This document shows positions 15,583 through 23,398 of a stretch of DNA of 64,000 nt, one piece after another. The notes under the pieces are model-generated. The model was not told the origin of the DNA. It saw only the letters and a list, made by a program, of their open reading frames with translations, and did not search any database. This DNA comes from Spirosoma sp. KUDC1026 (GTDB taxonomy: Bacteria; Bacteroidota; Bacteroidia; Cytophagales; Spirosomataceae). The DNA lies in NCBI RefSeq assembly GCF_013375035.1, contig NZ_CP056032.1, forward strand, positions 2,092,001 through 2,156,000, read 5' to 3'. The translations under genes and the position numbers were made by a program. Position 1 is the first letter of the stretch. Every line of letters begins with the position of its first letter.

Positions 15583-16905
15583 ATGAAAACTATAGAGTTG
15601 CCTCCTTCCCGAAAATCATATATGGATTACTTCAGGCATTTCGCTGAAAAAGGTCTATTGAAGGCTCACGCAGCTTTGTATGAGCAGGGAACAATTCAAG
15701 CGATCAACAAAGATTACCTATACTGGGATAAAGTCAAGTATAAAGTGCCAGCGGATCTCAAAGATAAGATCGACCCTGTTGATCTTTGGTCTGTAATAAA
15801 GGAAAACAGAACGCAGAACCGGCGTATGGTTGAGCTGGCAAAAGAGCTGTTCTACTTCACAAATACGGATTTTTTACAAGAAGCACTTCACCTATTTGAC
15901 CTGAATCTTGGTGAGCAAAAGATCGCTTCAGATGAAGAAAAACAACGGTACCTAATCGGCTCAATCATGGAGGAATCTATTGCATCGAGCCAGATTGAGG
16001 GGGCTGTTACGTCGCGGGTTGCCGCCAAAGAAATGTTGCGGAAAGACCGGGCTCCCCGTAATAAGTCGGAACGAATGATTGTCAACAACTACCAGACGAT
16101 CCAACATATTATTGCCATCAAAAAAGAGCCGCTGACGCCAGAAGCCTTACTGAACATTCACCAACTGATGGTCGATCAGACGATGGATAATCCCGATGAA
16201 GCCGGTCAGTTTCGTCAGCATGATGATATTCATGTAGTCGACGCGATAGAAAGTGAGGTAATTCATACACCGCCCTCTTTCTCGACACTTCCCGATTTTA
16301 TCCAAGATTTATGTGAGTTCTTCAACGATGAAACGCCGGGTTTTTTCCTGCATCCGGTTGTCAAAGCCAGTATTATTCATTTTCTGATTGGTTACTTTCA
16401 CCCATTTACGGATGGTAATGGACGTACGGCCAGGGCGTTATTTTACTGGTATCTGTTACGGAAAGGATACTGGCTGACAGAATACTTATCTATATCGCGA
16501 GTGATCAAAGAATCCCGGAATCAGTACTACCGGGCGTTTCAGTACACAGAAGCTGATGAAAACGATCTGACATATTTTGTGGTGTATCAGGTCAAAACGT
16601 TGAGCAAAGCCTACGACGAACTGAAAAAATATATTGCTCATAAGAACCAGGAAAAGCAGCAGCAGCTTGCTTTGCAACGCAACGAAGGTCTGTCGCCCCG
16701 TCAGGCAGAAATTGTTGACTGGCTTCAGCGTGATCCTAACGTAACACTGTCGGCTAAAGAGGTTCAGATTCGGTTAGGCGTGTCGAATCAGACGGCTCGT
16801 TTCGACATACAGGCGCTGATCGAAGCGGGATATCTGGCCGATTTTTTAATCAATCGCAAAGAGCGCCGTTACGTTCGCGGTCCCCGATTCGATAAACAGA
16901 CGTAG
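15583..16905 (+). CDS. Fic family protein with C-terminal winged-helix domain
   Basis: A 440-residue protein; I choose the ATG at 15583 over an upstream TTG. The Fic core motif HPFTDGNGRTAR (about residues 273-284) matches HPFx(D/E)GNGRxxR, with the catalytic His, so AMP or another nucleotide moiety transfer onto a protein hydroxyl is predicted. An inhibitory helix lies upstream of the core, with SSQIEG at about 135-140 (S/T-x-x-x-E-G), placing it in the class whose inhibitory motif is N-terminal. The C-terminal 70 residues form a DNA-binding winged helix (SPRQAEIVDWLQRDPNV, then VSNQTARFDIQALIEAGYL). No separate antitoxin gene is present. A perfect palindrome in front of the gene suggests autoregulation. 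The target protein is unknown. Confidence 0.9.
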   Translation: MKTIELPPSRKSYMDYFRHFAEKGLLKAHAALYEQGTIQAINKDYLYWDKVKYKVPADLKDKIDPVDLWSVIKENRTQNRRMVELAKELFYFTNTDFLQEALHLFDLNLGEQKIASDEEKQRYLIGSIMEESIASSQIEGAVTSRVAAKEMLRKDRAPRNKSERMIVNNYQTIQHIIAIKKEPLTPEALLNIHQLMVDQTMDNPDEAGQFRQHDDIHVVDAIESEVIHTPPSFSTLPDFIQDLCEFFNDETPGFFLHPVVKASIIHFLIGYFHPFTDGNGRTARALFYWYLLRKGYWLTEYLSISRVIKESRNQYYRAFQYTEADENDLTYFVVYQVKTLSKAYDELKKYIAHKNQEKQQQLALQRNEGLSPRQAEIVDWLQRDPNVTLSAKEVQIRLGVSNQTARFDIQALIEAGYLADFLINRKERRYVRGPRFDKQT

Positions 16906-16910
16906 CTTTG
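16903..16910 (+). promoter_or_regulatory. -7 element for the glycosyltransferase gene, overlapping the fic stop
   Basis: TAGCTTTG matches TAnnTTTG and its first three bases are the fic stop codon. It ends 18 bases before the ATG at 16929. No clear -33 element. Confidence 0.4.
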
Positions 16911-16928
16911 TGTCTTCATTATGTCGCT

Positions 16929-18002
16929 ATGCCTTCTCTTTTCTTTGATGCCGAACGATTACGCGATCTGAACAGTGGCCTGGGTCAGGTTTGTCTGCAC
17001 CTGGGGCACGAACTGGTGCGGCAATGTCCTGCTGACTGGACCACTACGTTTCTGGTACCAAAAGGGATGATTGGGCTGTTTGGCGATACGGCGCAGTATT
17101 TGGAAGCGTCCTGGAAGCGGAAAATCTGGATCGCGGACCGGTATGAGGTCTGGCACTGTCTGCATCAGGATTCGGTATATCTGCCCCGCCGGTCGAAGTT
17201 AGTATTGACTATTCACGACCTGAATTTTCTTGAGCGGGCAGATTACTCACCCGATCAGAAAGCAAAGAAGCTGGCCGCCCTCCAGCGTAAGGTTGATCAG
17301 GCATCGGCGCTTACGGCTATTTCTGCGTACACCGCATCCGTCGTACAGCAGAATCTTCACTTATCAGCCAATCAGCCGTTGCGGGTTATTCCCAACGGGA
17401 ATGCGCTGGCTGAGACAAGCGGACAGGCCACAGAAATAGAGCCGACGCTACGTATCGAACAGCCGTACTTTCTGTTTGTAGGCGTTATCCATCCCAAAAA
17501 GAACGTCCACACGCTGTTACCCTTGCTGGAAGCTTTTCCCGATTACAGGTTAGTACTGGCTGGTCCGGATCGGCATCCATACGCGCAGCACATCCGCGAA
17601 CAGGCGGAAAAGCTGGGAACAGCCGATCGGCTGATTATGCCCGGCGCGATCGATGAGGCAACCAAGCGCTGGCTCTACGCCCATTGCGAAGCGTTTCTGT
17701 TTCCGTCGCTGTCCGAAGGGTTTGGGCTACCTGTGGCCGAAGCCATGACCTTTGGCAAACCCGTATTTATCTCCACTCTGACCAGTCTGCCCGAAGTTGG
17801 GGGAAAAGAAGCGTACTACTTCGAGAACTTCGACCCCGAACATATGGCCCAGGTTCTCCACGACGGACTGGTTGATTTTGAACAGAACATCTTACGTCAG
17901 GAGCGTTTACGCCGTCGGGCGGCAGGATTCAGCTGGTCAGCCGTAGCGGGTGAATACTGGAAACTGTATAAGGACCTGGTTCGCAATTCACCAGTTGCAT
18001 AA
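16929..18002 (+). CDS. Glycosyltransferase family 4 protein
   Basis: A 357-residue protein beginning MPSLFFDAERLRDLNSGLGQV at the ATG at 16929; an upstream TTG in frame overlaps the promoter element and is less likely. It has the two-domain GT-B plan: SGLGQV in the N-terminal domain, the linker strand PYFLFVGVIHPKKNVHTLL, and the donor-binding EGFGLPVAEAMTFGKPV with the E-x7-E pair of retaining GT4 enzymes. It therefore transfers a sugar, often mannose, from a nucleotide sugar, in the cytoplasm or at the inner-membrane face. The acceptor is unknown; a role in surface polysaccharide is plausible but there are no other polysaccharide genes alongside. Confidence 0.88.
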   Translation: MPSLFFDAERLRDLNSGLGQVCLHLGHELVRQCPADWTTTFLVPKGMIGLFGDTAQYLEASWKRKIWIADRYEVWHCLHQDSVYLPRRSKLVLTIHDLNFLERADYSPDQKAKKLAALQRKVDQASALTAISAYTASVVQQNLHLSANQPLRVIPNGNALAETSGQATEIEPTLRIEQPYFLFVGVIHPKKNVHTLLPLLEAFPDYRLVLAGPDRHPYAQHIREQAEKLGTADRLIMPGAIDEATKRWLYAHCEAFLFPSLSEGFGLPVAEAMTFGKPVFISTLTSLPEVGGKEAYYFENFDPEHMAQVLHDGLVDFEQNILRQERLRRRAAGFSWSAVAGEYWKLYKDLVRNSPVA

Positions 18003-18204
18003 TAGGACAAGCGAGCCCTTTCCCGCAGCATCTAATCAGAGGTGGTGGGTGAAAAAACTCGCGCCGAAAGTACCATTGTTATCTACTCATCCTGCCATTC
18101 GCTCAATAAATAGACGCTGGTGGAGACGAAAATTGATCAGTATTTATCCCTAAGCTAGGAAGTATAATTAAATATGACGTCCTTGCTCCAAATTCAAACA
18201 AGCA

Positions 18205-18396
18205 ATGCAAACAGGAACAGTTAAATTTTTCAATGAGACAAAAGGCTTCGGCTTTATCAAACCCGACGAAGGGGGAGAAGATGTATTTGTGCACGTTTCG
18301 GGCCTGACCGACGAAATCCGGGAAAACGACAAGGTAGAATATACCGTTGAGCGTGGTAAAAAAGGATTGAACGCTGTTGATGTTAAGCGGGTTTAA
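18205..18396 (+). CDS. Cold-shock domain protein (CspA family)
   Basis: A 63-residue single cold-shock domain: [20 protein letters not shown] with RNP1 (KGFGFI), and VFVHVSGL with RNP2, ending [10 protein letters not shown]. It binds single-stranded nucleic acid and acts as an RNA chaperone. The 200 bases upstream hold no gene and probably include a long 5' untranslated leader, as is usual for csp genes whose mRNA structure senses temperature. A strong intrinsic terminator follows at 18421-18448, so it is a single-gene unit. Confidence 0.95.
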   Translation: MQTGTVKFFNETKGFGFIKPDEGGEDVFVHVSGLTDEIRENDKVEYTVERGKKGLNAVDVKRV

Positions 18397-18420
18397 AGCC
18401 AGCAAACATTAATTGAAAGG

Positions 18421-18448
18421 ACATGCTGAATAGGCATGTTTTTTTTTT
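18421..18448 (+). terminator. Intrinsic terminator of the cold-shock gene
   Basis: ACATGC (18421-18426) pairs with GCATGT (18434-18439), followed by a run of ten T residues at 18439-18448. Confidence 0.85.
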
Positions 18449-18483
18449 GCCCATACTTTCAGCGTTCTACGCACGCAGGACAA

Positions 18484-19167
18484 TTACCGGCTGGTTTTTA
18501 GCACGGATTTATAAAACTGGGTGTAACTCTGCATCTGGACAATCATAACAAATAGCCATAGGGCCAGAAGCGCATAATAGATACTGGCTGTTACGTAGGG
18601 AGCCAGATGAGGCAGCAGAAATGGAATGACGCAGAGGACCGCGTTTAACGGTAAGAGCCGGGTCAGCAGGTATAGAGCCTGGGGCGATACGTTCGGCAAA
18701 CTACGCCGATGCAGGTAAAGCTGTCGTACAAACTGAATAAAAAGTCCGCCAATCGACCCGAAAGCAAAGCCATTCCAGGTATTCGTCAGTCGGTCGATTG
18801 ACAACGGATTGGGCATACTGGTTGCCAGCAGAAACCAGATGGCGCCGATAAACCCGAAAAGAAACATAGGAATCAGGAGGCCGGGCCAGCGGAATTGTTG
18901 CTGAATGCAGTCCCACCAGATGTGATCATACTGACGAAGCGTGACGCGGTTATACTGTCGCTCCAGATCACGTAAGCCTTTTCGCCCACCGAAATTGGTG
19001 TGAATTTCCTTGAGGGCTGCGTCAAAAGATAGTCCCTGCGCCATCCGTTCGGCAATACCGACAACATAATGGTCAGTGAGTTCGGCGATCAGTTTTTCAT
19101 TAACGAGCCGGTTTCCCTGCCGCAGGTGCTGGTCGATGGGGTTGAGTGATTGGGGGTCGAGGGGCAT
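18484..19167 (-). CDS. HAAS-like domain integral membrane protein, PadR-associated (second copy)
   Basis: A 227-residue protein. The first 75 residues are a soluble helical module (LIAELTDHYVVGIAERMAQG, then FDAALKEIHTNFGG) resembling the HAAS-type domains of membrane proteins encoded beside PadR regulators. It is followed by about four transmembrane helices (GLLIPMFLFGFIGAIWFLLA and others). Its ATG shares one base with the stop of the upstream gene (TAATG at 19165-19169), so translation is coupled. It is a diverged paralogue of that gene: same length, same order of soluble domain and helices. The function is unknown; such proteins are thought to sense or regulate at the membrane together with PadR. 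Confidence 0.7.
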   Translation of the reverse strand: MPLDPQSLNPIDQHLRQGNRLVNEKLIAELTDHYVVGIAERMAQGLSFDAALKEIHTNFGGRKGLRDLERQYNRVTLRQYDHIWWDCIQQQFRWPGLLIPMFLFGFIGAIWFLLATSMPNPLSIDRLTNTWNGFAFGSIGGLFIQFVRQLYLHRRSLPNVSPQALYLLTRLLPLNAVLCVIPFLLPHLAPYVTASIYYALLALWLFVMIVQMQSYTQFYKSVLKTSR

Positions 19168-19868
19168 TAGCTAAACAGTTTGGTCGTGTTGACGGCAGCA
19201 AGGAAAAGTTGAGCGCGGAAATGCAGGTAAAGTAGCTGCGAGAAACTCGCTACGTACAACAGCAATAATGACAGAACGACGGTCGAAAAAACAGCGTGCG
19301 TCTCCAGAAAAGTGATTCGGGTGTCAGTACCGCCAAAGAGAACGGAGCCTAAATTGAACCAGATATTGCTTGCAAACATCAGTATAATGGCTTGTTTTCT
19401 TAGGTACTCCTGAAGAATTTTGCTAGTACTAGCCAGACCGTTTGAATTGGGGGTTTCAGTAAATCGGATAATGAACGCTGGGGTAAAACCGATGGCAAGC
19501 GTTGTCAGGAGTAACACCTGGGCCGGGATCATTGGCACAATTAAATGAAGCAGTGCCCCTGTCAATATTGTTGTCAGCAGAATAGGCCAGCGGAAATAAC
19601 TTTTCACAATAGTCCAGTGCTGCTGTCGCATAAGTCGTTGCGTCGTTTTAATAAAGTCGGTTTGAATGGCCTGCAAGCCTGAACCACTTCCCAAATCAGC
19701 CCATGCCCATTTACTCGCTTCCGTAAACGAAAAGCCAGTTGCCATTCGATCTTCGGTTAGGCTGGCGTAGTGATCCAGTAACTCCGCCATGACATCGCTG
19801 TACTCAATAGTCGCAAGCTGATGCAAGTCTGTCCGGAGGGTCTGTAGCTGATTCTCTGTCAGGGCCAT
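19167..19868 (-). CDS. HAAS-like domain integral membrane protein, PadR-associated (first copy)
   Basis: A 233-residue protein with an N-terminal soluble helical domain (VMAELLDHYASLTEDRMATG, then FTEASKWAWADLGSGSGL) followed by about four transmembrane helices (ILLTTILTGALLHLIVPMIP, LLLTTLAIGFTPAFIIRF). The soluble part has the pattern of HAAS-like domains: Leu-x-x-His-Tyr, then Gly-(Phe/Tyr)-Ser and a terminal Leu-Gly. It starts two bases after the padR stop and overlaps the following paralogue, so padR and both membrane genes form one operon. It probably acts in the same response as the ABC exporter read in the opposite direction. The biochemical activity is not known. Confidence 0.72.
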   Translation of the reverse strand: MALTENQLQTLRTDLHQLATIEYSDVMAELLDHYASLTEDRMATGFSFTEASKWAWADLGSGSGLQAIQTDFIKTTQRLMRQQHWTIVKSYFRWPILLTTILTGALLHLIVPMIPAQVLLLTTLAIGFTPAFIIRFTETPNSNGLASTSKILQEYLRKQAIILMFASNIWFNLGSVLFGGTDTRITFLETHAVFSTVVLSLLLLYVASFSQLLYLHFRAQLFLAAVNTTKLFS

Positions 19869-19870
19869 AA

Positions 19871-20215
19871 TTACAGACTCGGTTTGAGTTTCAACACTAG
19901 ATTCAGGTTCTCCAGAAACGTAGCAAGATCGGCAATACGTCCGGCGGCTTCGGCGTGGCCGGTTTTAGTCAACGAATAGTATTTCCGGGCGCGGCCGTCA
20001 ACCACCTGCGTTTCGGTGGTCAGCAGGCCTTCTGCTTCCAGCTTGTGGAGGGCGGGGTAGAGCGCCCCTTCTGTAATAGTCATTTCGCCTGCCGTCATTT
20101 CTTTTACTTTCTGCGTAATCTCATAGCCGTACATGCGCTCGCGGTCTTCCAGTAACCGGAGAATGATGACGGATAGGCTGCCTTTTAGGAGCTGGGAACT
20201 GTTGGCATTACTCAT
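19871..20215 (-). CDS. PadR family transcriptional regulator
   Basis: A 114-residue winged-helix protein: LKGSLSVIILRLLEDRERMYGYEITQKVKE, TITEGALYPALHKLEAEGLLTTETQ and YYSLTKTGHAEA are the typical PadR N-terminal DNA-binding segments, with a short C-terminal dimerisation helix. PadR proteins repress detoxification or transport genes and usually their own. Here the gene leads an operon with two membrane proteins and is divergent from an MsbA-like exporter. A perfect palindrome sits between the two start regions and overlaps the expected -33 positions of both promoters. Ligand unknown. Confidence 0.93.
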   Translation of the reverse strand: MSNANSSQLLKGSLSVIILRLLEDRERMYGYEITQKVKEMTAGEMTITEGALYPALHKLEAEGLLTTETQVVDGRARKYYSLTKTGHAEAAGRIADLATFLENLNLVLKLKPSL

Positions 20216-20219
20216 GGCT

Positions 20220-20227
20220 CAAACGTA
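20220..20227 (-). promoter_or_regulatory. -7 element of the padR promoter
   Basis: On the minus strand TACGTTTG matches TAnnTTTG and ends four bases before the padR ATG at 20215, implying an almost leaderless mRNA. Confidence 0.5.
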
Positions 20228-20240
20228 CAAAGAAAAATTA

Positions 20241-20263
20241 TATACCTATAAATCTTAGGTATA
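20241..20263. promoter_or_regulatory. Candidate PadR operator: perfect 8-bp palindrome
   Basis: TATACCTA (20241-20248) and TAGGTATA (20256-20263) are exact reverse complements around a 7-base spacer. The site is centred between the -7 elements of the divergent padR and ABC genes and covers the -33 region of each, where a bound repressor would block both promoters. Confidence 0.7.
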
Positions 20264-20281
20264 AAAATTTTTAGGGGATTG

Positions 20282-20289
20282 TACCTTTG
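20282..20289 (+). promoter_or_regulatory. -7 element of the ABC exporter promoter
   Basis: TACCTTTG, identical to the element in front of atpA, ends eight bases before the ATG at 20298. Confidence 0.55.
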
Positions 20290-20297
20290 CGTTACGA

Positions 20298-22130
20298 ATG
20301 AAGACTTACCTACGACTACTTTCTTTTGCCAAACCGCTGGGTCGATTCCTGACGCCGTTTGTGACGACATCACTACTGGCCAGCATATTCGGCGTGCTGA
20401 ATTTTACGTTGCTGATTCCCCTTCTAAGCATACTATTCGATAAGGTCGATACCGCCCGGATGCAGGCATTCTTAAATCAGCCTGCCCCGTCGGTTACGTC
20501 ATCGCCAACCACTGCGTTCAGCTATTATTTTGCGCAGGTTTTTCAGGAATACGGGAAAGTAGGAGCCCTCCAGTTCGTGTGTGGCGTCATCATTACGTCG
20601 GTACTGATGAGTAATCTGTTCAAATACCTGTCTGTCCGGCAGTTGGAAAACTTCAAGGCGCGGATGGTTGCCCGGCTGCGCGAGACGGTTTTTGCCCGGA
20701 CGCTGCATCTGCATCTCGGCTTTTTCTCGAACGAGCGCAAGGGTAATCTGATGTCGCGTATCACCACCGACATACAGGAAGTGGAAAATTCCATTGCCAA
20801 TACGTTGTCGGCCGCTTCGAAAGAGTTTTTTCTGCTGATTGGCTACATCATTGCCCTGCTGAGTATTTCGGTAAAATTGACCCTGTTTGCTATCGTCGTC
20901 ATTCCTATTTCAGGAATATTCATTGCGTCGCTTGTTCGACGGATGAAACGGGATGCCCAGGAAGGACAGCAGCGCCTGAGTTCGCTGGTGAGTCTGCTGG
21001 ACGAAACCTTCGGGGGCATGCGGGTCGTGAAAGGATTTGTGGCCGAGGATTTTATTCTGGGTAAGTTCCGGCGGGAAAACGAAGGCTACCGGGACGCGGT
21101 CCGGTCGCTTGCCAACCGGCGCGAACTGGCTTCCCCGTTCTCGGAAGTGATGGGGGTGACCGTTGTATCGGGGATTTTGCTGTACGGTGGTTCGCTCGTG
21201 CTCAACGGACAGTCGGACTTGACGGCGGCCGAGTTCATTGCCTATATCGCGATTTTCTCGCAGGTAACCCGCCCGGCTAAGGACATTTCCAATGCGTTCA
21301 GTGGGTCGCAGCGGGGACTAGCATCGGGCGAGCGAGTACTGGAACTGATCGATACGCCGTCGACGGTACGGGATAAACCCAACGCTGTAACGCTCCCACC
21401 GTTTCAGGATCGTATTTCGGTGCAGCAGGTTTCATTTGCTTACAACCCCGACACGCCCGTACTGCGCAATGTCAGTTTTGACCTGGTAAAAGGCAGAACA
21501 GTTGCCCTGGTTGGTTCGTCGGGGGGAGGAAAATCGACTATTGCCGACCTGATCCCCCGCTTTTACGACCCAACCGAAGGCCAGATTCTGATTGATGGTG
21601 TACGGCTTCAGGACTGTTCACTGGCCTCGCTACGTGGTCAGATGGGGATTGTCACCCAGGAAAGTATTCTATTCAACGACACGATCTTCAACAACATCGC
21701 CTTTGGGAGCGACGCTACCGAAGAGCAGGTGATGGAAGCGGCTAAAATTGCCAATGCGCACAATTTCATTGTGGCCCAGCCCAATGGTTACCAGACCATT
21801 ATCGGCGACCGGGGGGGCAAGCTGTCGGGCGGGCAGCGCCAGCGGATCAGCATTGCGCGGGCGATCCTGAAAAATCCGCCTATTCTTATTCTGGACGAAG
21901 CGACTTCGGCGCTGGATACTGAGTCCGAAAAACTGGTACAGGAAGCCCTGACGCGCCTGATGGCGAACCGCACTACGCTGGTAATTGCTCACCGGCTTAG
22001 TACCATTCAGCATGCCGACGAGATCCTGGTGGTGAATCAGGGACAGATTGTAGAACGGGGCCGCCACGACGAACTGCTGTCGCTGGACGAAGGATTCTAT
22101 CGGAAGCTTAGTACGTTACAGAACGTTTGA
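20298..22130 (+). CDS. MsbA-like ABC exporter (fused permease and ATPase)
   Basis: A 610-residue half-transporter: about six transmembrane helices in residues 1-330, then an ATPase domain with Walker A GSSGGGKST (about residue 405), signature LSGGQRQR (about 508), Walker B ILILDEATSALD (about 530) and the switch His in VIAHRLSTIQHADEILV. The coupling segment SRITTDIQEVENSIANTL is characteristic of the MsbA/BmrA exporters, which work as homodimers and flip lipids or drugs out of the inner leaflet. It is divergent from the PadR operon and shares its palindromic control region, so it is likely induced by a PadR ligand, for example an antibiotic or other amphiphile. It might alternatively be the housekeeping lipid A flippase, but the PadR link argues for an inducible exporter. 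Confidence 0.92.
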   Translation: MKTYLRLLSFAKPLGRFLTPFVTTSLLASIFGVLNFTLLIPLLSILFDKVDTARMQAFLNQPAPSVTSSPTTAFSYYFAQVFQEYGKVGALQFVCGVIITSVLMSNLFKYLSVRQLENFKARMVARLRETVFARTLHLHLGFFSNERKGNLMSRITTDIQEVENSIANTLSAASKEFFLLIGYIIALLSISVKLTLFAIVVIPISGIFIASLVRRMKRDAQEGQQRLSSLVSLLDETFGGMRVVKGFVAEDFILGKFRRENEGYRDAVRSLANRRELASPFSEVMGVTVVSGILLYGGSLVLNGQSDLTAAEFIAYIAIFSQVTRPAKDISNAFSGSQRGLASGERVLELIDTPSTVRDKPNAVTLPPFQDRISVQQVSFAYNPDTPVLRNVSFDLVKGRTVALVGSSGGGKSTIADLIPRFYDPTEGQILIDGVRLQDCSLASLRGQMGIVTQESILFNDTIFNNIAFGSDATEEQVMEAAKIANAHNFIVAQPNGYQTIIGDRGGKLSGGQRQRISIARAILKNPPILILDEATSALDTESEKLVQEALTRLMANRTTLVIAHRLSTIQHADEILVVNQGQIVERGRHDELLSLDEGFYRKLSTLQNV

Positions 22131-22624
22131 ACGTGACTTCACCAACTATCTGACCGTACGCCGTTGACTAAAGTCCGGTCAGTTCATTCGTAGGCTTTTC
22201 TTGATAAACCGTGGGTGTTTTGTCTCGGGTTCACTGTGTCGGAACAACAGGGTCCCTGGTAGAACGCGGCTAATTGAAACGGCAGCTACATCCTACCGCA
22301 AAATCCAGGAGCCGCCCGTCAGCCAGTACCGGACTGAGGGCAGGCCGGCCATTTGTATCGTCGAAGTTTGTAGCAATACAAATAATTGGTAGCCGACGGT
22401 AAGCCCGATTTTCTTTGTCATTCCCTCAATAGAAAAGTCGCTGGTTGGCTCTCACAAAAGCATACACTACAAACTCGCCAGACAAAATGGGCCAAATCCT
22501 CACTTATTTCTCATTTACTCGTTGTTTTACTCACCAGCAGTAACTTAAGGCAGGGGCAATCAGTACTTAAGGGGTCGAGCGTGAAGGCGTCAGACGCAAT
22601 ACTCAACTTAATTTTTTCAGCATA
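22131..22624. other. Intergenic region before the ferritin-like pair
   Basis: Nearly 500 bases in which the short open frames have no recognisable protein character. Visible structure: a small perfect palindrome TTTGTA-GCAA-TACAAA at 22367-22382 and a direct repeat of ACTTAAGG (22543-22550 and 22565-22572). The 3' part is probably the promoter and leader of the ferritin-like genes. I cannot assign a -33/-7 pair with confidence. Confidence 0.5.
22543..22572 (+). repeat. Direct repeat ACTTAAGG upstream of the ferritin-like operon
   Basis: Two exact copies start 22 bases apart (22543 and 22565), about two turns of the DNA helix, and lie 52 bases before the ATG at 22625. They could be tandem activator sites. 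Function is not proven. Confidence 0.35.
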
Positions 22625-23386
22625 ATGAAACATGTACCTAAGGAACAAGCATCGATGAAACAACCGCTTTCGATGCTGCCTATTCAGCCCCTGTTTTCGG
22701 GACGACGGATGTTCATGCGTTACGTTGGTGTCGCTACAGCGACGGGTTTAGTAATGAGTGCCTGTACGAATACTATTCCTGACCCACTAGCTGGACCTGA
22801 TGGAGGCTCAACGGCGAATGCCCGAATTGGTGACGTAATTGATCTGGGCACGGGTGACGTGGGCGTATTGAACTACGCTTATGCACTGGAACAGGCAGAG
22901 TTACGCTTTCTGGAGCTTGTGACGGATCAGTTTTACGACAGTATTACGGAAAAAGAACGTCAAATTTTCATTGAGCTGCGCAACCAGGAAATCACCCACC
23001 GTGAGTTTTACAAACAGGTACTCGGCAGTGCTGCTATTCCAACGCTGACGCTGGATTACAGCAGTGTTAACTTCCGTAACCGGGACAGCGTGCTCCAGAC
23101 AGCCAAAACGTTTGCTGATCTGGCTACGGCCGCTTACAACGGAGCTGGGCAGCTACTGACCAATGCGACCAACCTGGCCATTGGTGGCATTATCGTATCG
23201 GTCGAAGCACGGCACGCTGCGGTCATCCGGGAGCTGATCAGCCCAGGTACTACGGCCTTTGCGGGGGATGACATCATCGATCCTGCAACAGGACTGGAGC
23301 GAGCACTGAAACCCGCCGAAGTACTACCCCAAGCACAAAAATTTATCAAAGAAACTATTCAGGCTACGCGCCTTCCAATGGCTTAA
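22625..23386 (+). CDS. Ferritin-like domain protein, Tat-type lipoprotein (first of pair)
   Basis: A 253-residue protein. Near residue 27 it has GRRMFMRY followed by a hydrophobic segment ending in VMSAC, which looks like a twin-arginine signal with a lipobox, so a folded protein would be exported and anchored in the membrane. The mature part is a helical bundle of the ferritin-like PF13668/Rds1 type: LNYAYALEQAELRFLELV and IFIELRNQEITHREFY supply the acidic and His residues, and VSVEARHAAVIREL is the signature of the last helix. Metal binding is likely, function unknown; fungal relatives are stress or desiccation related. An in-frame ATG at 22658 is an alternative start. The paralogue follows after 12 bases. 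Confidence 0.85.
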   Translation: MKHVPKEQASMKQPLSMLPIQPLFSGRRMFMRYVGVATATGLVMSACTNTIPDPLAGPDGGSTANARIGDVIDLGTGDVGVLNYAYALEQAELRFLELVTDQFYDSITEKERQIFIELRNQEITHREFYKQVLGSAAIPTLTLDYSSVNFRNRDSVLQTAKTFADLATAAYNGAGQLLTNATNLAIGGIIVSVEARHAAVIRELISPGTTAFAGDDIIDPATGLERALKPAEVLPQAQKFIKETIQATRLPMA

Positions 23387-23398
23387 ACGAACCTAACC

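Noticed and set aside
22201-22625. Two small rightward frames (63 and 79 codons) before the ferritin-like genes.
   Set aside because: Composition is not protein-like, there is no family resemblance, and the region fits a long promoter/leader.
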